Origin: JAHEDH01 sp965364515
GTDB lineage: Bacteria > Actinomycetota > Acidimicrobiia > Spongiisociales > ZC4RG35
Direction of reading: 5' to 3'
Length of the DNA stretch: 11,505 nt
Assembly: GCA_965364515.1 (NCBI GenBank)
Contig: CBDTXZ010000097.1
Coordinates: forward strand, 1 to 11,505
Under the pieces are notes generated by a model, which searched no databases, had not been told where the DNA came from, and saw only the letters and a program-made list of their open reading frames with translations. A program made the position numbers and the translations under genes. Below are positions 6,634 to 11,505 of this stretch, piece by piece. The stretch's first letter is position 1; every line of letters begins with the position of its first letter.

Positions 6634-6763
6634 GGTCTCCGATGAACCAGGCATGATCGGCCGAGCCGAGCGACGAGCCGCACGGCTGGCGCTGGCCGAC
6701 TCCCGGGATCTCACGGTGGCCGTCGAGCGACGCCGTGCCGGGTCGGATCGAGCCGAGCTCGAG

Positions 6764-7573
6764 CTAGTTGAGGAGGAGCTTCTCGATGCGTCGGGCGGCG
6801 ATCGTCACGCCGATTGCCCCCATGACGACCAGGAACCCGACATGGCCGGCGAGCGACCAGTCGAAACGCCCCAGGGTCACGGCCCGGATGATCTCCACTC
6901 CGTGATAGAGCGGCGAGAGGCGCGTCAGGTTCTGCATCAGCGGCGGGTACACGTCGAGCGGGTAGAAGGTGGCGGAGAACAGGAACAGTGGCAGCGTGAC
7001 CAGCTGGATCATGTCGAAGTCCTGCCAGCTCCGCATGAACGACGTGGCTGCCATCCCGACCGCGGCGAAGGCGAACCCGATGAGCAGGGCGGCAGGTACC
7101 GCCATGACCGCCCACCACGACTCGACCAGCCCGAAGGCGGTCATGACGATCATGAACCCGATCGCGTACAAGCCACCCCGCAAGAGCGACCAGGTGATCT
7201 CACCGACCGCGATGTCGACCGGCTTCATGGGCGTCGAGAGCACTGCGTCGTACACCTTGCCGTACTTGAGCTTGAAGAAGATGTTCATCGTCGACTCGTA
7301 GACCGCACCGTTCATCGCCGATGCCCCCAGCAACGCCGGCGCGATGAACGTCGTGTACGGCACGACCGACCCGTCGGACAGGGTCACGGTGCCTACCAGG
7401 GCTCCCACCCCGACTCCGATCGAGAACAGGTAGAAGACCGGCTCGAAGAAGCCCGAGAAGAGGACGATCCAGGCACGTCGATAGACCATGAAGTTGCGTT
7501 CGAGCAGCCGGTGGGCGCGCAGCCCGGCGAACGCCGAGACCGGCACGGTCCGTGCGGTCAGCGTCCGGCTCAT
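6764..7573 (-). CDS. ABC-2 type exporter permease (second permease)
   Basis: This 269-residue integral membrane protein has about six hydrophobic segments and the ABC-2 membrane fold of the NodJ/DrrB type. Segment one is around AWIVLFSGFFEPVFYLFSIG. The conserved late region LPLFLFSATFYPLDVYPPLM (195-214) followed by LSPLYHGVEIIR is the ABC-2 permease signature. The start at 7573 is well supported: GGGAGG lies 8 nt upstream, and the ATG overlaps the first permease's TGA (ATGA). It is the last gene of the exporter operon. Together with the first permease it probably forms a heterodimeric channel for an unidentified lipid, polysaccharide or small-molecule substrate. No clear terminator follows; only a 10-bp palindrome AGCTCGAGCT overlaps the stop. 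Confidence 0.9.
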   Translation of the reverse strand: MSRTLTARTVPVSAFAGLRAHRLLERNFMVYRRAWIVLFSGFFEPVFYLFSIGVGVGALVGTVTLSDGSVVPYTTFIAPALLGASAMNGAVYESTMNIFFKLKYGKVYDAVLSTPMKPVDIAVGEITWSLLRGGLYAIGFMIVMTAFGLVESWWAVMAVPAALLIGFAFAAVGMAATSFMRSWQDFDMIQLVTLPLFLFSATFYPLDVYPPLMQNLTRLSPLYHGVEIIRAVTLGRFDWSLAGHVGFLVVMGAIGVTIAARRIEKLLLN

Positions 7574-8346
7574 GAGATCAACCTCCCGGCGAGTCTGCGG
7601 TAGGCGAGGACGGGGAAGAACGCCCCTACGGCGAACAGGACGAGCGAGTGGGTGGCGGGGCTGAGGGTCGGGTCGAGGCCGAGCGCCGCCCAACGCGTCA
7701 GCTCGACGCCATGCCACAGGGGCGTCAGGAATGCGAGCGGCTCCATCCAATCGGGCAGCTGGCTGATCGGGAAGAACGTGCCCGAGAACAGGAAGAGTGG
7801 GACGATCCCGAAGCGAAACAGCGAAGCGAGACCCGTCTCCTTCTGGAGTCCCGCCGTGTAGGCGGTCACGGGTCCGATGAAGGCAAAGCCGGTGAGCACT
7901 GCCGGGCCGATCGCCAGCGCGGATTCAGGCACGGTGGTTGCGCCGAACGCCGTCATCACGCCGCCGAACACGACCGAGACCATGACGAGTCTGGTCAGCA
8001 CCCAGGCGACGTGGCCCCCCACGAGATGATGGACCTCGATCGGGCTGGCCAGGGCGGCGTCGTAGGACTTGATCCACTTGATGCCCGCCATGACCGGGTA
8101 CGCCGAGTCACCTGCGGCCGTCTGCATCGCCGCCGCAGCGAGCAGCCCGGGTGCCAGCCACGTCAGGTAGGGCAGGCCTGCGGGAGCGTCACGCTGGTCG
8201 ACGAGCGAACCGAGCCCGACACCCATCGCCAGCAGCAGGAGAATCGGGCTCAGGAAGGTCGAGATGACCGACGAGCGCCATGTGTGTTTGTACACCCGTG
8301 CCTGCCGCTCGAGCACCAGCATCGAGCCTTTCACCGGCGCAACCAT
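7570..8346 (-). CDS. ABC-2 type exporter permease (first permease)
   Basis: This 258-residue membrane protein is of the same NodJ/DrrB-like ABC-2 family as its downstream partner but clearly different in sequence. It has about six membrane segments. Its late signature, PLFLFSGTFFPISQLPDWME at 183-202, followed by LTPLWHGVELTRW, closely resembles NodJ-type permeases. The loop IKWIKSYDAALASPI (89-103) matches the conserved cytoplasmic segment thought to contact the ATPase. The chosen ATG at 8346 overlaps the ATPase stop as TGATG. An alternative ATG at 8322 (MLVLERQARV) has AAAGG just before it and could be the real start, shortening the protein by eight residues. Confidence 0.9.
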   Translation of the reverse strand: MVAPVKGSMLVLERQARVYKHTWRSSVISTFLSPILLLLAMGVGLGSLVDQRDAPAGLPYLTWLAPGLLAAAAMQTAAGDSAYPVMAGIKWIKSYDAALASPIEVHHLVGGHVAWVLTRLVMVSVVFGGVMTAFGATTVPESALAIGPAVLTGFAFIGPVTAYTAGLQKETGLASLFRFGIVPLFLFSGTFFPISQLPDWMEPLAFLTPLWHGVELTRWAALGLDPTLSPATHSLVLFAVGAFFPVLAYRRLAGRLIS

Positions 8347-9272
8347 CAGTCGATCAGGCTTCTGCCGGTGAGCGTCAGGAACACGTCCTCGAGAGACGAC
8401 CTGCGGACCAGCATCGATTCCGGGGCGATTCCGCGCTCGTTGACCGCAGACGAAGTTCGTTCGGCGTCGTCTGTGTAGAGAACGACTCGGTTCTGCAGGA
8501 TCTCGGTTCGTTTGGCGAGACCGTCGAACACCGACTCCTCGGGCGGCGTCGAACCAGCGGCGAAGCGAAGCTCGAGCACCTCGCGGGTCGTGTGCTCGTC
8601 TATGAGGTCTTGGGGGGAGCCAGAGGCAACGATCCTGCCCTGATCCATGATGACGAGGCGGTCGCAGAGCTGTTCGGCCTCGTCCATGTAGTGGGTGGTG
8701 ATGATGAGGGTCACGCCCTGCTGCTTCAGGGCGTACAGCCGATCCCACAGCACATGCCGGGCCTGCGGGTCGAGCCCGGTCGTCGGCTCGTCGAGAAGCA
8801 TCAGGTCGGGTTCGTTGATGAGCCCCCGGGCGATGGTGAGGCGGCGTTTCATTCCCCCGGAGAGGGGCTCGACCCGATCCTTGCGTCTGGTGGTCAGCTG
8901 GGCGAACTCGAGGAGCTCGTCGATCCGCCTGGCGATCTCCTTGCGGGGGAGATCGAAGTAGCGGCCGTAGATCATCAGATTCTCCTCGACCGTGAGCTCC
9001 TGGTCGAGGTTGTCCTCCTGTGGTACCACGCCGAGGCGGGCCCTGATCGCAGGTCCCTCGGTCTCGGGGTTTCCGCCGAGCACCGAGAGGGTGCCACCGG
9101 AGATGGGCGAGACGGCGCCGATCATCTTCATCGTCGACGACTTGCCTGCTCCGTTGGGGCCGAGGAATCCGAACGCCTCACCGGGCTGGACGTCGAAGTC
9201 GATGCCGTCGACGGCGGTGAAGTCACCGAATTGCTTGCGGAGTCCCCGAGCTGAGACGAGAGGTTCGGGCAT
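8346..9272 (-). CDS. ABC transporter ATP-binding protein, DrrA/NodI type
   Basis: This 308-residue ATPase powers the two permeases encoded behind it. Walker A is GPNGAGKSS (38-46), the Q-loop Gln85 is in VPQED, the signature is LSGGM (137-141), Walker B is LMLLDEP (157-163) and the H-loop is His194. All catalytic residues are intact. The C-terminal extension ends with SLEDVFLTLTGRSL, as in DrrA-type exporters for daunorubicin-like drugs and NodI for nodulation factors. The ATG at 9272 is chosen because LVSARGLRKQFGDFTAV follows at once. Upstream frames are low-complexity antisense sequence. There is no Shine-Dalgarno, but TAGCGT lies 7 nt before the ATG, suggesting a leaderless message. It is divergent from the uspA-like gene. 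The substrate is unknown. Confidence 0.93.
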   Translation of the reverse strand: MPEPLVSARGLRKQFGDFTAVDGIDFDVQPGEAFGFLGPNGAGKSSTMKMIGAVSPISGGTLSVLGGNPETEGPAIRARLGVVPQEDNLDQELTVEENLMIYGRYFDLPRKEIARRIDELLEFAQLTTRRKDRVEPLSGGMKRRLTIARGLINEPDLMLLDEPTTGLDPQARHVLWDRLYALKQQGVTLIITTHYMDEAEQLCDRLVIMDQGRIVASGSPQDLIDEHTTREVLELRFAAGSTPPEESVFDGLAKRTEILQNRVVLYTDDAERTSSAVNERGIAPESMLVRRSSLEDVFLTLTGRSLID

Positions 9273-9279
9273 CGGAGGG

Positions 9280-9285
9280 ACGCTA
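9280..9285 (-). promoter_or_regulatory. Possible -10 box (TAGCGT) of the exporter operon
   Basis: TAGCGT on the minus strand ends 7 nt before the ATG at 9272, the spacing for a leaderless transcript, and the gene has no Shine-Dalgarno. The -35 position would fall at about 9303-9308 (TCTCGA), overlapping the palindrome at 9306-9319. The same hexamer is found in the divergent promoter. Confidence 0.45.
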
Positions 9286-9305
9286 CCCGGCTTCGGGACA
9301 CTTCG

Positions 9306-9319
9306 AGAAACGAGTTTCT
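9306..9319. promoter_or_regulatory. Inverted repeat AGAAAC-GA-GTTTCT, possible operator
   Basis: Two perfect 6-bp arms around a 2-bp centre form a 14-bp palindrome in the 103-bp divergent region. It is AT-rich compared with its surroundings. It is centred about 40 bp before the exporter start and about 47 bp before the likely uspA-side transcription start. This is where a dimeric repressor or activator could act on either promoter. The cognate regulator is not in the window. Confidence 0.4.
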
Positions 9320-9346
9320 GCGCGTCCGCGCCCGCCGGTGATCGGT

Positions 9347-9352
9347 TAGCGT
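9347..9352 (+). promoter_or_regulatory. Possible -10 box (TAGCGT) of the uspA-maf-ligB operon
   Basis: TAGCGT on the plus strand is followed after 7 nt by an A at 9360, a likely start. This gives a 16-nt leader that carries the GAAAGG Shine-Dalgarno at 9365-9370. The -35 region is GC-rich and not consensus-like. Confidence 0.4.
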
Positions 9353-9375
9353 CACCCCCAGACCGAAAGGATGTC

Positions 9376-9804
9376 ATGTTCTCGAAGATTCTCGTCCCAG
9401 TCGATCTCGAAGAGGCGTCTCGCGCCGGAGTCGAGATGGCGGCCGCGCTCGCTCGAGAGTCGGGTGGGTCGATTCTCGCCGTCCATGTGATGACGAGCGG
9501 TTCGCTCGAGGCGTCGGAGGTCGCGCAGGATGCGAAGCAGCTTCGTGAGCAGGCCGAGCAGCAGGCCAAGACCCGGATCACCGACCTCCTCGACGAGGTC
9601 GCGCCGGGCATTCCTACGGGCACCTATCTCTTCTTCGGAGATCCTTCCGAGGAGATCGTCCGGGCCGCCGAGGCGCTGGACGTCGACCTGGTCGTCATCA
9701 CCGTCAAGAACCGGTCGCGCCTCGGCAAGCTCCTGATGGGAAGTCAGAACCAGGAGATCATCCTCTCGAGCGGCAGGCCGGTCCTCTGCGTGCCGAAAGA
9801 CTGA
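9376..9804 (+). CDS. Universal stress protein family (UspA fold), degenerate ATP site
   Basis: This 142-residue protein is a single Usp domain. It starts FSKILVPVDLEEASRAGVEM, the canonical first strand and helix with Asp10, and ends with the last strand RPVLCVP. The ATP-binding Usp motif is G-x2-G-x9-G-S/T. Aligned on Gly122-Ser123, the two earlier glycines are replaced by Thr109 and Asn112 (sequence TVKNRSRLGKLLMGS), so ATP binding is probably weak or absent. An alanine-glutamine-rich helix around 50-70 replaces the usual linker. The ATG is supported by GAAAGG 5 nt upstream. It is the first gene of an apparent operon with maf and ligB, which suggests a stress-linked regulatory role. The exact function of this protein is not known. 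Confidence 0.9.
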   Translation: MFSKILVPVDLEEASRAGVEMAAALARESGGSILAVHVMTSGSLEASEVAQDAKQLREQAEQQAKTRITDLLDEVAPGIPTGTYLFFGDPSEEIVRAAEALDVDLVVITVKNRSRLGKLLMGSQNQEIILSSGRPVLCVPKD

Positions 9805-9807
9805 TCG

Positions 9808-10374
9808 TTGCGAATCGTCCTCGCGTCCAGTTCGCCACGTAGGCGGGCGCTGCTGTCGTCCATCGGCCTCGGGTTCGAGGTCGTCGTGCCGGATGTCGAC
9901 GAGTCCCGCTACCCGGACGAGGATCCGTCGATGTTCGTGGAGCGGGTCGCTCGATCGAAGGCTGCAGTCGTCGACGACACAGATGCAGTCATCATCGCCG
10001 CCGACACGGTTGTCGTGTTCGAAGGACATGTCCTGGGAAAGCCCGCACACCCGAACGAGGCCATTGCGATGCTCACCGCCCTCGAAGGCGAGCGCCACAC
10101 GGTCATGACCGGAGTCGCGGTCCGGTCCGGTGAGCGGATCGAATCGACCGTCGAAATCTCCGAAGTGACCTTCTCTCCGCTGACGGCCGTCGAGATCGCC
10201 GGTTATGTGGCCAGCGGCGAACCGCTCGACAAGGCCGGTTCGTACGGTCTCGGCGGCCTGGGAGCGATCCTCGTCGAGTCGGTCCATGGGTCGCCCTCGA
10301 ACGTGATCGGTCTGCCACTGGCGCCGCTCGCCCGCCTGCTTCGAGCATTCGGCGTCGACCTTCTCGCCGGCTGA
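9808..10374 (+). CDS. maf: Maf-family nucleoside triphosphate pyrophosphatase
   Basis: This 188-residue protein is full length for Maf. It has the N-terminal signature LASSSPRRRALL (5-16), AADTVV with Asp66 at 64-69, the LGKP loop with Lys78, and DKAGSYGLGGLGA (141-153) followed by GSPSNVIGLPL (161-171). Maf enzymes hydrolyse non-canonical or surplus dNTP/NTPs to the monophosphate. The DKAG-Y-G form resembles the dTTP/UTP pyrophosphatase (YhdE) type rather than the m7GTP (YceF) type. The common YGIQG is YGLGG here, so substrate preference may be shifted. The start codon is TTG at 9808: GAAAGA inside the end of the Usp gene sits 7 nt before it, and the first residues RIVLASSSP are family-typical. 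It is 3 bp after the Usp gene, and its TGA overlaps the ligB ATG. Confidence 0.93.
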   Translation: MRIVLASSSPRRRALLSSIGLGFEVVVPDVDESRYPDEDPSMFVERVARSKAAVVDDTDAVIIAADTVVVFEGHVLGKPAHPNEAIAMLTALEGERHTVMTGVAVRSGERIESTVEISEVTFSPLTAVEIAGYVASGEPLDKAGSYGLGGLGAILVESVHGSPSNVIGLPLAPLARLLRAFGVDLLAG

Positions 10375-11505
10375 TGCTCCTCTCGGAGATCACCGAAGTA
10401 TCGAACGCCATCTCTGCGACCCGCAGCCGCAAGACCAAGTCCGAGGCGATCGCCGCCCTGTTGGCCCGTACCCCCGTCGACGAGATCCCGATCGTTGTCG
10501 GCTTCCTGTCGGGAGTGCCGCGGCAGGGCCGGGTGGGCATCGGCTGGGCGGCGGTAGCCGACCTGTCGGCCACCGATCGAAACCCGCCTGGACTCCATGT
10601 CGCCGAGGTGGACGAGTTCCTCGAGGGCTATCCGTCGATCTCGGGCCCCGGCTCTCAGCAACGCCGGTCCTTGGCGCTCGAGGAACTGGTCGCCCGGGCG
10701 ACCCCCGACGAGATCGACTTCCTACGGAGGCTGCTCACCGGTGAGCTCAGGCAGGGTGCGCTGGAAGGGGTGATGGTGGACGCCCTCGCCTCGGCGTTCG
10801 AGGTTCCGGTCGCCGCCGTGCGACGGGCCGCCATGTTGAGCGGCGACCTGGGTCATACGGGGGTGGTTGCGGCTTCATCCGGCGAGCCGGGACTCGCAGA
10901 GGTCGGCATGTCGGTTCTGACGGCCGTCCAGCCGATGCTCGCCGCCTCGGCGCCCGATGTCGGATCCGCCATCGACCAGATGGGCGACGCCGTCGTCGAG
11001 TGGAAGCTGGACGGCACTCGGATCCAAGCCCATCGATCTGGCGACGACGTCCGGATCTTCACACGGAACCTCAACGACGTCACCGACCGGCTGCCCGGCA
11101 TCGTCGCCGGCCTGCGGGGCCTCGACGTGGCTTCGGTCATCCTCGACGGTGAGTCGATGGCGCTGGCCGTCGACGGCGGACCGATGCCATTCGAGCAGAC
11201 GATGAGCGAGTTCGGCTCCGATGGGCCGTCGGGCAGGTTGGAGCTCCAGCCGTTCTGGTTCGACATCCTCCACCTCGACGGCGACGACGTCATCGACCGG
11301 CCGCTGGTCGAGCGCCGGGCGTTGTTGGCTGCCGTGGTGCCGCCGGAGACGCTCATCCCCCAGATCGCCACCGCCGACGCCGAGGAGGCGGAGCGGTTCC
11401 TCACCGAGGCGCGAGCGCTCCGCCACGAAGGAGTGATGGTCAAGGATCCGTCTTCGTCTTACGAGGCCGGTCGGCGTGGCTCGGCATGGATCAAGGTGAA
11501 GCCGG
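10374..11505 (+). CDS. ligB: ATP-dependent DNA ligase (LigB type), 3' end cut off
   Basis: The gene starts at ATG 10374, overlapping the maf stop as TGATG, and stays open to the right edge (377 codons). Residues 1 to about 190 form the DNA-binding N-terminal domain, including FLRRLLTGELRQGALEGVM and RRAAMLSGDL as in Mycobacterium LigB. The nucleotidyltransferase domain follows. Motif I is EWKLDGTR with the adenylated Lys211, motif III is ILDGES with Glu260, IIIa is FWFD (294-297), IV is EGVMVK (352-357), and V is IKVKP at the very end. All catalytic residues seen are intact. Compared with LigB of about 500 residues, the OB-fold of roughly 130 residues lies beyond the window. It seals nicks in duplex DNA using ATP. 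In bacteria such ligases supplement the NAD-dependent LigA. The operon with maf suggests genome maintenance. Confidence 0.95.
   Translation, partial: MLLSEITEVSNAISATRSRKTKSEAIAALLARTPVDEIPIVVGFLSGVPRQGRVGIGWAAVADLSATDRNPPGLHVAEVDEFLEGYPSISGPGSQQRRSLALEELVARATPDEIDFLRRLLTGELRQGALEGVMVDALASAFEVPVAAVRRAAMLSGDLGHTGVVAASSGEPGLAEVGMSVLTAVQPMLAASAPDVGSAIDQMGDAVVEWKLDGTRIQAHRSGDDVRIFTRNLNDVTDRLPGIVAGLRGLDVASVILDGESMALAVDGGPMPFEQTMSEFGSDGPSGRLELQPFWFDILHLDGDDVIDRPLVERRALLAAVVPPETLIPQIATADAEEAERFLTEARALRHEGVMVKDPSSSYEAGRRGSAWIKVKP

Noticed and set aside
6154..6714. GTG-started minus-strand frame upstream of and over E1 alpha
   Set aside because: It is in a different frame from E1 alpha and made of Ser/Arg/Ala repeats of the codon bias, so it is not a real N-terminal extension.
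6754..6766. Palindrome AGCTCGAGCT at the end of the exporter operon as a terminator
   Set aside because: The self-complementary stretch leaves no loop and no T-tract follows, so it is unlikely to terminate transcription.
6653..7603. 316-codon plus-strand frame downstream of a perfect Shine-Dalgarno
   Set aside because: It is antisense to the second ABC permease and made of Asp, His, Arg, Glu and Gln, which is what the complement of membrane-protein codons gives. The perfect SD is better placed for an ATG that stops after four codons.
7648..8478. 276-codon plus-strand frame antisense to the first permease
   Set aside because: Same hydrophilic, low-complexity composition as expected from the complement of a membrane protein; no recognisable domain.
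9352..10287. 311-codon minus-strand frame across the Usp and Maf genes
   Set aside because: It lies opposite two clear family members and has an Asp/Arg/His-rich composition; third-position bias fits the plus-strand genes.
1..11505. CRISPR arrays, tRNA/rRNA genes, insertion sequences, phage or toxin-antitoxin genes
   Set aside because: None was seen by eye: no regularly spaced repeats, no cloverleaf-like segments, no transposase motifs and no shift in base composition.

Overview
The window is compact, high-GC DNA with short intergenic gaps and many stop/start overlaps (ATGA, TGATG). It looks like a chromosomal stretch of an actinobacterium. Two genes support this: a mycoredoxin-like glutaredoxin (mycoredoxins work with mycothiol, an actinobacterial thiol) and an ATP-dependent DNA ligase that matches the mycobacterial LigB pattern. 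Placement below the phylum is a guess. I see no rRNA, tRNA, CRISPR array, insertion sequence or phage gene, and no gene-free stretch above 300 bp.

Left part (1-1456): the first 23 codons of an FAD-dependent oxidoreductase run off the left edge on the minus strand. They are divergent from a plus-strand MFS drug-efflux-type transporter. The 221 bp between them contains a possible leaderless upstream ORF that overlaps the transporter start. The transporter and the next gene are convergent, and their stop codons share one CTAG.

Middle part (1453-6587, minus strand, read right to left): a metabolic cluster of 2-oxo acid dehydrogenase E1 alpha, E1 beta (4-base ATGA overlap), a stand-alone form II CoxL-like molybdenum hydroxylase large subunit, an SRPBCC/polyketide-cyclase-fold protein, a possible 27-codon small ORF, and a mycoredoxin-like glutaredoxin. 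The E2, E3, FAD and [2Fe-2S] partner subunits expected for E1 and CoxL are not in the window. The substrates therefore cannot be named.

Right-middle part (6764-9272, minus strand): a tightly coupled three-gene ABC-2 exporter of the DrrA/NodI ATPase plus NodJ-type permease kind, with two different permeases.

Right part (9376-11505, plus strand): a three-gene set of a UspA-fold protein with a degenerate nucleotide-binding motif, a Maf nucleotide pyrophosphatase and the DNA ligase, which is cut by the right edge. The spacing (3 bp, then a TGATG overlap) suggests one operon for stress response, nucleotide-pool cleaning and DNA repair. The exporter and this operon diverge from a 103-bp region that holds two TAGCGT -10-like boxes and a 14-bp palindrome between them.

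The boldest reading is regulatory. Several minus-strand genes lack a Shine-Dalgarno but have a TANNNT box 6-8 nt before the ATG, which fits leaderless transcription. No clearly new multi-gene system is visible. The most unusual gene grouping is the orphan CoxL-like enzyme behind E1 alpha/beta.
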